Source: Pseudoxanthomonas mexicana
Lineage (GTDB): Bacteria > Pseudomonadota > Gammaproteobacteria > Xanthomonadales > Xanthomonadaceae
Assembly: GCF_010093385.1 (NCBI RefSeq)
Contig: NZ_PDWV01000009.1
Coordinates: 1-64,000 of the forward strand
Length of the DNA stretch: 64,000 nucleotides
Direction: 5' to 3'
In this document: positions 26,409 through 34,303 of the stretch, piece by piece
Layout: each line of letters begins with the position of its first letter
How positions within the stretch are numbered: the first letter of the stretch is position 1
Notes under the pieces: model-generated
Told to the model about the DNA's origin: nothing
Database searches by the model: none
The model's input: only the letters and a program-made list of their open reading frames with translations
Translations under genes and position numbers: made by a program

Positions 26409-26804
26409 TCAGTGGTCTTCGTCTTCGATCAGCTCGGCGTAGTCGTCGGGCGACAGCAGCTCGTTGAGCTGGTCCGGCTCCTCGGCTTCGATCACGAAGA
26501 TCCAGCCTTCGCCGTAGGCGTCCTCGTTGATGGTTTCCGGCTTGTCCGACAGCGCCGCGTTGACTTCCACGACCTTGCCGGTGACCGGGCTGTACACGTC
26601 GGAGGCGGCCTTGACCGACTCGACCACCGCGCTGGCGTTGCCGGCTTCGATGCGGTCGCCGACGTTCGGCAGTTCGACGTAGACCAGGTCGCCCAACAGG
26701 CCCTGCGCATGGTCGGAGATGCCGACGGTGACGCGACCGTCGCTCTCCAGGCGGGCCCATTCGTGGGACTTGAGGAACTTCAGATCGCCAGGAATCTCAC
26801 TCAT
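26409..26804 (-). CDS. gcvH: Glycine cleavage system H protein
   Basis: Lipoyl carrier that shuttles the aminomethyl group between the P, T and L proteins of the glycine cleavage complex. 131 residues. The lipoylation site is Lys65 in [17 protein letters not shown], preceded by [20 protein letters not shown] and followed by [14 protein letters not shown]. It lies 85 bases downstream of gcvT on the same strand, so an operon is likely. gcvP is not in the window. Confidence 0.97.
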   Translation of the reverse strand: MSEIPGDLKFLKSHEWARLESDGRVTVGISDHAQGLLGDLVYVELPNVGDRIEAGNASAVVESVKAASDVYSPVTGKVVEVNAALSDKPETINEDAYGEGWIFVIEAEEPDQLNELLSPDDYAELIEDEDH

Positions 26805-26889
26805 GGGGTACTCCGGATCGGTGCGGTAGGTCGGGATGGAGACGATAGTTTAGCGGAGTACGCCGCACGTGTAGGTGGCGGCCTGCGAT

Positions 26890-28011
26890 TCATTCCAGCA
26901 CGCCGGGCTGGGCCTGGCCGTCGCGCACGAACGGGAACCTGACCACGCGCACCGGCACTTCCCTGCCCCGGATGTCCACACGCACGCCGCCGACCGCACC
27001 CAGCGCGATGTCGCCCGCAGGCACCCGCGCGAACGCGATGGCCTTGCCCAGCGTCGGCGAGAAGGTGCCCGACAGGATCTCGCCCTCGCCATGCGCGGTG
27101 AGCACCTTCTGCCCATGGCGCAGCACGCCCTTCTCGTCCATCACCAGGCCGATCATCTGCCGCGGCGCACCGGCGGCTTTCTGCGCCTCCAGCTTCGCGC
27201 GGCCGATGAAGGGACGTCCTTCGTCCAGCGCCACCGTCCAGGCCAGCGCCGCTTCGTAGGGCGAGACGGATTCGTCCATGTCCTGTCCGTAGAGGTTCAT
27301 CCCCGCCTCCAGGCGCAGCGTGTCGCGTGCGCCCAGACCGGCCGGTTTCACCCCCGCTGCGAGCAGGGCGTTCCAGAACGCGACCGCCTCGCTTCCGGGC
27401 AACACGATCTCGTAGCCATCCTCGCCGGTGTAGCCGGTGCGGGCGACGAACAGCGGCACGCCGTCCGCAGTGGAAGCATCGGCGGCGGAGAAGCGGGTCA
27501 GCTTGCCGACCTTGGCCCGGTCCTCTTCGCGCAGCAGGCCGTGCACGCGTTCGCGCGCGGCGGGGCCCTGCACGGCGATCATGGCGAAGTCGGGACGCTC
27601 GCTGACCTCCACATCGAACGCCGCGGCACGGGCACCGATCCACGCCAGGTCCTTCTCACGGGTGGCGGCGTTGACGACTAGGCGGAAGAAGGCGTCGTCC
27701 ATGAAGTAGATGATCAGGTCGTCGATCACCCCGCCTTCCTCGTTGAGCATGGTCGTGTACAGCGCCTTGCCCGGCTTCTGCAGCTTGTCCACCGAGTTGG
27801 CCACCAGCTGGCGCAGGAACTCACGGGTGCGCGGCCCGCGCAGGTCGACCACGGTCATGTGGCTGACGTCGAACATGCCGGCATCGCGACGCACCTGGTG
27901 GTGTTCTTCGATCTGCGAACCGTAGTGGATCGGCATGTCCCAGCCGCCGAAGTCGACCATCTTGGCGCCGAGCGCACGATGGGTGTCGTTGAGGAGGGTC
28001 TTCTGGGTCAT
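26890..28011 (-). CDS. gcvT: Glycine cleavage system aminomethyltransferase T protein
   Basis: Transfers the methylene group from the H-protein aminomethyl intermediate to tetrahydrofolate, releasing ammonia. 373 residues from ATG 28011 (an earlier in-frame ATG adds seven residues not typical of the family). Motifs: [46 protein letters not shown] (folate-site Asp), [12 protein letters not shown] and [20 protein letters not shown]. With gcvH it supplies 5,10-methylene-THF, upstream of metF at 58.7 kb. Confidence 0.97.
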   Translation of the reverse strand: MTQKTLLNDTHRALGAKMVDFGGWDMPIHYGSQIEEHHQVRRDAGMFDVSHMTVVDLRGPRTREFLRQLVANSVDKLQKPGKALYTTMLNEEGGVIDDLIIYFMDDAFFRLVVNAATREKDLAWIGARAAAFDVEVSERPDFAMIAVQGPAARERVHGLLREEDRAKVGKLTRFSAADASTADGVPLFVARTGYTGEDGYEIVLPGSEAVAFWNALLAAGVKPAGLGARDTLRLEAGMNLYGQDMDESVSPYEAALAWTVALDEGRPFIGRAKLEAQKAAGAPRQMIGLVMDEKGVLRHGQKVLTAHGEGEILSGTFSPTLGKAIAFARVPAGDIALGAVGGVRVDIRGREVPVRVVRFPFVRDGQAQPGVLE

Positions 28012-28075
28012 GGCGGCTTCCGGGGCGGGCAAAGAAGCGCATTATCCCAGAACGCACCAGGGCGGTGCGCCGCCA

Positions 28076-28591
28076 TCACAGGCCGTAATAGGCCTCATTG
28101 ATGCAGTCGACCGTGCGCGCATCCAGCACGTCGAAGCGCGCATCGGGCAGGCGCAGGCGTCCGGCCCAGGCGATGTCCTTCAACCATTCGGTCGACGTGT
28201 CGTGCTGCCGCACGATGGCCGCCACCCGCGCATCGTCGCGGCCGTTCACCCGGCAGGTGCCGAACTGCAGGTAATAGCCGGGACGACCGGTGGGATAGGG
28301 CAGCGCGTCGGTGATGCGCCACTGCGCCCGGGCGCCGTCGCGGCCGGCCAGTTGGCCGGCAATGACGAAACGCGGGACGGGTTCGCCGCCGTCCGCGGCG
28401 GCGGGCGAGGCCAGCACGCCCACCGAGTAATCGCAGACGCGGGCAGGCTCGACCGAATCGGAGACACAGCTCCCGCCCAGTTCGTCCAGGCCGGCGGGAT
28501 ACGGCGGCATGACACGGCCGACCAGGTCGGCCGCCGTCACCGACAGTGGCGCCAGCACCGACATCGACCACGCCAGCGTGCTTGATCCCAC
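28076..28591 (-). CDS. Hypothetical exported protein
   Basis: 171 residues from a GTG start placed one base after the nfeD-like stop. The N-terminus (MGSSTLAWSMSVLAPLSVTA) looks like a signal peptide; an alternative ATG nine codons on would shorten it. The mature part has four Cys residues (SCVSDS, ARVCDY, GTCRVNG, VDCINEAY) that could form two disulfides. No family recognised. Tight spacing suggests an operon with the nfeD- and qmcA-like genes. Confidence 0.68.
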   Translation of the reverse strand: MGSSTLAWSMSVLAPLSVTAADLVGRVMPPYPAGLDELGGSCVSDSVEPARVCDYSVGVLASPAAADGGEPVPRFVIAGQLAGRDGARAQWRITDALPYPTGRPGYYLQFGTCRVNGRDDARVAAIVRQHDTSTEWLKDIAWAGRLRLPDARFDVLDARTVDCINEAYYGL

Positions 28592-28592
28592 C

Positions 28593-29024
28593 TCAGGCCT
28601 CCTGCACCTTCAATGTCATGCCGTTCACGGCGACCACGCGGACCCGCATGCCCACCGGCAAGTCCGGGCCTTCCCCCGTCCAGAACGCATCGTCGATCTT
28701 CACCCGGCCGCGCCCCCCTTCGATGGCCTGGTCGAGCACGGCGACGCTGCCCACCAGCTGTTCCGCGCGTCGGTTCAACAGCGGCTTGTCGCTCTGCCGA
28801 CCCTTGCCGCGGAACCACCGGCGATAGACCGCCACCGAGATCAGCGCCAGCACCGAGAACAGCACCGCCTGCGCCAGCCAGCCGAGCCCGGGCGCCACCA
28901 GCACCACGAGCGCCATCGCCACCGCGGCGAAGCCGAACCACAGCATGAACGCGCCCGGCGCCATCGCCTCGGCGGCGAACAGCACCAGCGCTCCGATCGC
29001 CCAGAACGCGAACTTGAAGCTCAT
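28593..29024 (-). CDS. NfeD-like membrane protein
   Basis: 143 residues: three or four membrane helices (FAFWAIGALVLFAAEAMAPG, LWFGFAAVAMALVVLVAPGL, AVLFSVLALISVAVYRRWF), then a soluble OB-fold-like domain (LVGSVAVLDQAIEGGRGRVK, then VRVVAVNGMTLKV). This is the short NfeD form that pairs with SPFH proteins. It starts one base after the qmcA-like stop, the classical stomatin/NfeD arrangement, and probably forms a membrane microdomain complex with it. Confidence 0.92.
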   Translation of the reverse strand: MSFKFAFWAIGALVLFAAEAMAPGAFMLWFGFAAVAMALVVLVAPGLGWLAQAVLFSVLALISVAVYRRWFRGKGRQSDKPLLNRRAEQLVGSVAVLDQAIEGGRGRVKIDDAFWTGEGPDLPVGMRVRVVAVNGMTLKVQEA

Positions 29025-29025
29025 G

Positions 29026-29991
29026 TCAGGCTCCCGGAACGCGGGGCGGACGCGATGGCGCCGCCACCTGCTGCTTGTTCAGCGCCTCCTTGGCCAGTTC
29101 GGCGATGCCGGCGATGGAGCCGATCACGCCGCTGGCCTCCATCGGCATCAGCACGAACTTCTGGTTCGGCGCCATGGCCAGTTCCTTGAAGGCCTCCACG
29201 TACTTCTGCGCGATGAAGTAGTTGATCGCCTGCCCGTCGCCCTGGGCGATGGCATTGGACACCAGCTCCGTCGCCTTGGCCTCCGCCTCGGCCAGGCGCT
29301 CGCGCGCCTCGGCCTCGCGGTAGGCAGCCTCGCGCTTGCCTTCGGCTTCCAGGATCGCACCCTGCTTTTCGCCTTCCGCGCGCAGGATTTCCGACGCCCG
29401 CGCGCCCTCGGCCTCGAGGATGGAAGCGCGCTTGTCGCGCTCGGCCTTCATCTGCCGGGCCATCGCATCCACCAGGTCGCGCGGCGGCTGGATGTCCTTG
29501 ATCTCGATGCGGTTGACCTTCACGCCCCACGGGCTGGTCGCATGGTCCACCACGCCCAGCAGCTTGGCATTGATGGTCTCGCGCTGGCTGAGCGACTCGT
29601 CCAGGTCCATCGAGCCGATCACGGTGCGGATATTGGTCTGCACCAGCGCGATCATCGCCTGGTCCAGGCTGGACACCTCATACGCGGCCTTGGCCGCATC
29701 CAGCACCTGGAAGAAGACCACGCCGTCCACCTTCACCACCGCGTTGTCCTTGGTGATGACGTCCTGCGAAGGCACTTCGAACACCTGCTCCATCATGTTG
29801 ACCTTGCGGCCGATGCTCTGCATGTACGGGATCAGGAAGTGCAGGCCGGGGGACATCGTGTGGGTGTACCTGCCGAAATGCTCCACCGTGAACTCGTACC
29901 CCTGCGGCACCACGCGGACACCCTTGAAGAAGGTGACCACGATGAACAGCACCACCGCCGCAACCACCAGTGTGGAAAGACCGAACTCCAT
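29026..29991 (-). CDS. qmcA: SPFH/stomatin-like membrane protease regulator (QmcA type)
   Basis: 321 residues. An N-terminal membrane anchor (LSTLVVAAVVLFIVVTFFKG) precedes the band-7 domain: VVPQGYEFTVEHFGRYTHTM, SQDVITKDNAVVKVDGVVFF and IGSMDLDESLSQRETINAKL. A long Ala/Glu coiled coil follows (AEGARASEILRAEGEKQGAI). The family oligomerises in membranes and, in E. coli, QmcA associates with FtsH/HflKC. It is the first gene of the run with the NfeD-like gene. Membership is secure; the gene symbol follows similarity to E. coli QmcA. Confidence 0.9.
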   Translation of the reverse strand: MEFGLSTLVVAAVVLFIVVTFFKGVRVVPQGYEFTVEHFGRYTHTMSPGLHFLIPYMQSIGRKVNMMEQVFEVPSQDVITKDNAVVKVDGVVFFQVLDAAKAAYEVSSLDQAMIALVQTNIRTVIGSMDLDESLSQRETINAKLLGVVDHATSPWGVKVNRIEIKDIQPPRDLVDAMARQMKAERDKRASILEAEGARASEILRAEGEKQGAILEAEGKREAAYREAEARERLAEAEAKATELVSNAIAQGDGQAINYFIAQKYVEAFKELAMAPNQKFVLMPMEASGVIGSIAGIAELAKEALNKQQVAAPSRPPRVPGA

Positions 29992-30129
29992 TGCTGACCC
30001 CCTTCCTGTGACGATGGTCCGATTATAGGCCTGGGCGGTCCCGGCGCCGTGCGCGGGAACTTCGGCGACCCTGCGACGGTATTGCCCGCTGCGGCATCCC
30101 TATGTCCGACAGCCCGGGAATCCCTCCGC

Positions 30130-30693
30130 TTGAGCCGATCGCAGTTCGCCATCGATGTCCCCGACAACCTGGTCGCGCGTGCGCGTACCGGCTGCCGGGA
30201 GGCGTTCGAGCAGATCTACCGGCGCTTCGAGCGCCCGGTCTTCACCCTGGCGCTGCGGATCTGCGGAGACCGGGAGGCCGCGGGCGATGTATTGCAGGAC
30301 ACCATGCTGAAGCTCTTCCACCATCTGTCCGATTACCGGGGCGACTGCCCCTTCTGGGGCTGGCTACGGCAGATCGCGGTCAACGAGGCGCTGCTGCGGC
30401 TGCGACGGCAGAAGCGCTTGGTCGCCGAAATCACAGTGGAGGAAGACGACCTGCCGCAGGACCAGGGTCTGCCGCCTGCGGCGGCAGCGGATGCTGCGCT
30501 GCTGCAACGCGCGCTCGAAGCGCTGCCCGCGGCAACGCGCAGCGTGCTGTGGCTTTACCACGCCGAGGGCTACACCCACGACGAGATCGCCGAGCTGATG
30601 CAGCGCACGCCCAGCTTCTCCAAATCGCAGGTCTCCCGCGGCACGCGTCGCCTGCGGGCACTGTTGAACATCGAGGACACCGTCCATGCCTGA
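30130..30693 (+). CDS. ECF-family RNA polymerase sigma factor
   Basis: Extracytoplasmic-function sigma factor with region 2 (AFEQIYRRFERPVFTLALRI, DREAAGDVLQDTMLKLFHHL, CPFWGWLRQIAVNEALLRLR) and region 4 (ALPAATRSVLWLYHAEGYTH, DEIAELMQRTPSFSKSQVSR). The start is uncertain: TTG 30130 gives 187 residues with a short lead before region 2, while GTG 30049 would add 27 residues of doubtful coding quality. It overlaps the next gene by eight bases; that gene encodes a membrane protein, the usual anti-sigma position. Confidence 0.87.
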   Translation: MSRSQFAIDVPDNLVARARTGCREAFEQIYRRFERPVFTLALRICGDREAAGDVLQDTMLKLFHHLSDYRGDCPFWGWLRQIAVNEALLRLRRQKRLVAEITVEEDDLPQDQGLPPAAAADAALLQRALEALPAATRSVLWLYHAEGYTHDEIAELMQRTPSFSKSQVSRGTRRLRALLNIEDTVHA

Positions 30694-31390
30694 TTCCCGC
30701 GCCCGCGAACCCCTGCCGCGCGACTGGGGCGATGCCTTCGGCGGCCTGCCGCTGGAAACCCCGCCGGAGGGCGCCTGGCAGCGTGTCGCCATCGCCCTGC
30801 CGCCCGCGCCCCATCGCACGCGATGGCGTCGTCCCGCGCTGGCGCTGGCGGCGACAGCCTTCTTCGCCGCGGTGGTCCCGCTGCTGCACTGGCGGACCAC
30901 GGTGCACTCACCGCTGCCATCGCAGCCCGCCCCCCTGCCCGAGATCGCAACGAGCGCGCCCCTCGTGGCGACGCCGGAGCCGCTCGCCCGGACTTCGACC
31001 GTCGCGGAAGCGCAGGACGCGTCCACGTCGGCATGGTCCGCCCCCGCTTCCCGCGCACGGCAGACACCTGCGCGCGCCCTGCAGGCGCGACAGCACGATC
31101 CCGCCCGACTGGACGCGCTCTACACCGAATCCGCACGCCTGGAGGCCGTGCTGGCCCAATTGCCCGACACCACGGTCGGCAACGTGGCGATGCTCGCCGT
31201 CAGCGCCGATCTGCAGGATCAGGTCGCGCACATCGATCTCGCCCTCTCGCAGCCGGCCCTGCAGGAATCCGCGCGTGCCGCGCTGTGGCAGCAGCGCGTC
31301 GACACGCTGCGCCAGCTCACCGGCGTGGAAGCCACCCAACGCTGGCAGGTCGCCCTCAACGACACCTCCGCCGATACCGCCATCTACTGA
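30686..31390 (+). CDS. Putative anti-sigma factor, single-pass membrane protein
   Basis: 234 residues: a cytoplasmic N-terminus (about 1-47, including DWGDAFGGLPLETPPEGAWQ), one membrane helix (PALALAATAFFAAVVPLLHW), then a Pro/Ala/Ser-rich linker and a helical periplasmic domain (LDALYTESARLEAVLAQLPD, NVAMLAVSADLQDQVAHIDL). No zinc-binding HxxxCxxC motif is seen, so it is not a ZAS-type anti-sigma. The assignment rests on topology and on its translationally coupled position after the sigma gene. Confidence 0.65.
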   Translation: MPDSRAREPLPRDWGDAFGGLPLETPPEGAWQRVAIALPPAPHRTRWRRPALALAATAFFAAVVPLLHWRTTVHSPLPSQPAPLPEIATSAPLVATPEPLARTSTVAEAQDASTSAWSAPASRARQTPARALQARQHDPARLDALYTESARLEAVLAQLPDTTVGNVAMLAVSADLQDQVAHIDLALSQPALQESARAALWQQRVDTLRQLTGVEATQRWQVALNDTSADTAIY

Positions 31391-31417
31391 CCCGAACACG
31401 CAACGAGGAGTCCCACC

Positions 31418-32599
31418 ATGCTCAAGCCCTTTTCCCGCACACTGCTGGCCCTTGCGCTGCTGTCGCCGCTGACGGTCCAGGCGCAGCAGGACGATGCGGC
31501 CCGACAGAAGGAACTGGAAGCCGCGCGCACCGAGCTGCGACGCGCCGCACAACGCGTGGCCGAACTCTCGCGAGGAGCCGACACGCTCCAGGCCCCGATA
31601 CGGATCGACCGCGTCGTCGCGGGCCGGCCGCGACTGGGCGTGCTGTTGGCGGGCGACGACGAAGGCGTGCGCATCGCCGGCGTCACGCCGGACAGCGGCG
31701 CGGCCAGGGCCGGACTCAAGGCCGGCGATCGCCTGGTGCGCGTGGGCGACGCCGCCATCACGGGCGACGGCGCCGACGCGCGCGTGGCGCATGCGCGCGC
31801 ACTGCTGGCCGACCTCCGCGTCGATACGCCCGTTCGGATCACCTACCAGCGCGATGGCGGGACGCACGAGGCCAGCATCACGCCCACGCCGGTATCGCCG
31901 CGCTTCGCCTTCGACGGGCAGGGACCGGGCCGTGCCTTCTTCCTCGGCGGCGAAGACGGCATGCCCTGGATCGAAGGCGTGCCGGTGCCGATGGATCAGA
32001 TCACGAACGTCATCTCGCCTGAGGTCCAGCGCGAACTCCGCCAACTCGGCAGGCTGGGCGACTGCAAGCGCGAGGATTGCCATCTTCCGGCGCTGGCGCC
32101 GGCCTTCCGCTGGAGCAATCTCAACCTGGCGACGGTCGATGCCTCGCTGGGCCGCTACTTCGGCACCGATGCCGGCGTGCTCGTCCTGTCCGTCGGCGAG
32201 GAACTCGAAGGCCTGCAGCCGGGCGACGTGATCCGCAAGGTGGACGGCGCACCGGTGACGTCGCCCCGCGACGTCACCCAGGCACTGCGCGGCAAGCCGG
32301 AAGAGGCCAAGGTCGCGATCGAATACCTGCGTGACCGGCAGGTACGGACCGGCACGGTGACCGTACCGAAGGCCGCCACGCTCCGCTTGCCCGCGACATC
32401 GCGCATCGTCGTCAAGCCGCGGGTGGCCGCGACCGTCGGCAAGACACCGGCCGTGGTAGAGCGCCGTCGCGTGATGATCGTCGATCAGGACGGCAAGGTG
32501 CAGACCTTCGAAGACGACGGCGAGGACACGCCCCTGCCCTCTCCGCCGCCCGCACCTCAGGCGCCGCCCGCCGGCAAGGGCGGCGGCACCCTCATCTGA
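31418..32599 (+). CDS. Periplasmic PDZ-domain protein without protease domain
   Basis: 393 residues with a signal peptide (MLKPFSRTLLALALLSPLTVQAQ). A coiled-coil segment (ARQKELEAARTELRRAAQRV) precedes a first PDZ domain (RLGVLLAGDDEGVRIAGVTP, RAGLKAGDRLVRVGDAAI) and a second PDZ-like unit (VLVLSVGEELEGLQPGDVIR, then VTQALRGKPEEAKVAIEYLR). No trypsin-like His-Asp-Ser triad is present, so it is not DegP. A Pro-rich tail ends the protein. Its place after the sigma/anti-sigma pair suggests a role in envelope stress sensing, e.g. binding exposed C-termini; this is inference. Confidence 0.82.
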   Translation: MLKPFSRTLLALALLSPLTVQAQQDDAARQKELEAARTELRRAAQRVAELSRGADTLQAPIRIDRVVAGRPRLGVLLAGDDEGVRIAGVTPDSGAARAGLKAGDRLVRVGDAAITGDGADARVAHARALLADLRVDTPVRITYQRDGGTHEASITPTPVSPRFAFDGQGPGRAFFLGGEDGMPWIEGVPVPMDQITNVISPEVQRELRQLGRLGDCKREDCHLPALAPAFRWSNLNLATVDASLGRYFGTDAGVLVLSVGEELEGLQPGDVIRKVDGAPVTSPRDVTQALRGKPEEAKVAIEYLRDRQVRTGTVTVPKAATLRLPATSRIVVKPRVAATVGKTPAVVERRRVMIVDQDGKVQTFEDDGEDTPLPSPPPAPQAPPAGKGGGTLI

Positions 32600-32634
32600 T
32601 ACGCATCATTAGAAGAGAAGCGCGTGAATCCCCT

Positions 32635-32661
32635 ACCCCCGCGACCGCGGGGGTCTTTTTT
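32635..32661 (+). terminator. Intrinsic terminator of the sigma/anti-sigma/PDZ module
   Basis: An 8-bp stem (ACCCCCGC/GCGGGGGT) around GACC is followed by C and six T residues. It lies 35 bases after the PDZ gene's stop. Confidence 0.87.
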
Positions 32662-32697
32662 GCAAAGACCGGCCCGTCCCTGTGCCGGAGAGAAGCT

Positions 32698-33651
32698 TCA
32701 GCGCGACGCCGCGGCAGCGCGTTCCACCGGCGCCGGCTCCACCCAGTCGGCGAACACCCGGGCGATGTCCGCGTCCGCCCCCGTTTTGCCTGCCTGGATC
32801 TCACCCGCCTGCGTGAACAACGGAATGATCATTGCCATGCCGTCCACCTTGGTCTTCAGGTGGACGCCCGGGGCGACGGACAGGAAGCGGTCCCAGCGCG
32901 CGCGCACCCTGGCCCAGTAGCCGGCGGTCGCCTGCCAGTAGTCGCGCGCGGGCGTGAAGTCGACCTCGGTAGTCTTCAGGTAATCGTTGAAGCCGAATTC
33001 GCGCGCCAGTTCCACCTGCGTTCCGTCTGGCCTGCGCAGCACCTTGGTGTTGAACTGCTCATGGGTCCAGCCGTTCGGCGTCAGGGTGTGGCGGTTGACC
33101 ACGGAGAGCGCGTTGTAATCGCTGCGCCGGGTGTACTCGCGGCGCGGCAGCGGGCGCCAGCTCAGGTCGCTGGTCCAGGTGGCCACGCCGTTTCGGTAGT
33201 CCCAGCGCCCCGTCCCGCAGTAGCGCGGCGCATCGCTGACCTCGTACACGCACTGCGTCCAGGCGCCCCGTGTCGCGTCGGGCGCCATCGCGCGCACGCG
33301 CCATGTCTGGTCGTCGCTGAACTCGAAGCGCGTCGGCGCCTCGTAGGTCCAGTCCTGGCGCCAGTGCTTGGTGACGTGGCCGCTCTTGGGATCGACCAGG
33401 AGGTGTTGCAGGACGATCCGGGTGGGCGTGTCCTCGACGACGATGACGGTCTCATCGCCGCCACTGCGCATGGCGGGCTGGCGCTCGTAGCCCGGCTGCA
33501 GCAGGACGGTTTCGTCGAAGGCGAAGTCGACGGCGTAGTCGCCCTGCATCGCCAGGATGGCCTGGCGGTCGCGGACGGGATCGGCGGCCCAGGCCTGGCC
33601 GACGGACAGCAGCAGCGTGGTGCACACCACGGTGGCGACCGGTTTTTTCAT
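32698..33651 (-). CDS. DUF6607 family exported protein of the heme locus
   Basis: 317 residues from ATG 33651, which has AGGAAA seven bases upstream; an ATG five codons earlier is less well placed. Signal peptide MKKPVATVVCTTLLLSVGQAWA. The mature domain (AILAMQGDYAVDFAFDETVL, WRQDWTYEAPTRFEFSDDQT, EFGFNDYLKTTEVDFTPARD) matches DUF6607, commonly found next to hemin or siderophore receptors. Activity is unknown. It is the last gene of the hemP-receptor-hypothetical-DUF6607 run. Confidence 0.82.
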   Translation of the reverse strand: MKKPVATVVCTTLLLSVGQAWAADPVRDRQAILAMQGDYAVDFAFDETVLLQPGYERQPAMRSGGDETVIVVEDTPTRIVLQHLLVDPKSGHVTKHWRQDWTYEAPTRFEFSDDQTWRVRAMAPDATRGAWTQCVYEVSDAPRYCGTGRWDYRNGVATWTSDLSWRPLPRREYTRRSDYNALSVVNRHTLTPNGWTHEQFNTKVLRRPDGTQVELAREFGFNDYLKTTEVDFTPARDYWQATAGYWARVRARWDRFLSVAPGVHLKTKVDGMAMIIPLFTQAGEIQAGKTGADADIARVFADWVEPAPVERAAAASR

Positions 33652-33662
33652 GGGGTTTCCTC

Positions 33663-34298
33663 TCATGTTCTTCTGACCAGCGGAATGACGTTGTCGCCCG
33701 CCTCACGGGCTTCCTCCGCAGGGGAGGCATCGGAAGGCTGATGGGATGAAAACGGCAGGCCGATGTCGGTGCGGGGCCCGCCCTCCAGATCGGCCCCTTC
33801 CGCCTGCGCGAGGCGCTGCGCGGTGGTGGCGCTCAGCATCGACATCAATGGCAGGCTGGCGGCCAGCACCGGCAGCGCCCCGGGCTGCGGTAACGCGTGC
33901 AGGTGCAGTACGCAGGCCCGCCATTGCCCGCCGAGCAGGCGGCCGGCAAGGCGACGCCACAGGCGGTCCGCCAGCCCGCCCGCGTCGGCATCCCGGCCGG
34001 TCGGCAACGACGCCGCCAACCGATCCCACGCGACGAAGTCGCTGTCCGGCAACAGGCACAGGCGCCAGCAGCAGCGGCCCTGTGCATCGAAGAACAGCAA
34101 GCGTTCGTCGAGTCCGTCGCTGCCCACGCCAGTGTGGACTTCCACCCGCACGGCCTGCTGCCAACCGGCGAGCTCGCTGCCCTGCTGCGTGCGGTACAGG
34201 CACAGCACCGGACCCAGCGCCGCCAGCTGCGTGGCGGTGGGGAACGCATCGCTCACGTCGCCGAACACGGGACCTGGCATCACGCGCAGCGTCGCCAT
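33663..34298 (-). CDS. Hypothetical protein of the heme locus (heme-utilisation-like)
   Basis: 211 residues from ATG 34298, six bases after the receptor stop. The protein is cytosolic-looking with no signal peptide: MATLRVMPGPVFGDVSDAFP, VCLYRTQ-like sequence, RLLFFDAQGRCCWRLCLLPD, FVAWDRLAASLPTGRDAD. It may be a distant relative of HmuS/ChuX-type heme-handling proteins judging by position, but I see no diagnostic heme-binding motif. The region upstream in the same frame is an antisense-like shadow of the receptor and was excluded. Confidence 0.65.
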   Translation of the reverse strand: MATLRVMPGPVFGDVSDAFPTATQLAALGPVLCLYRTQQGSELAGWQQAVRVEVHTGVGSDGLDERLLFFDAQGRCCWRLCLLPDSDFVAWDRLAASLPTGRDADAGGLADRLWRRLAGRLLGGQWRACVLHLHALPQPGALPVLAASLPLMSMLSATTAQRLAQAEGADLEGGPRTDIGLPFSSHQPSDASPAEEAREAGDNVIPLVRRT

Positions 34299-34303
34299 GG
34301 CGG

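Noticed and set aside
31418-32599. DegP/HtrA protease
   Set aside because: PDZ domains are present but the trypsin-like catalytic triad is missing.
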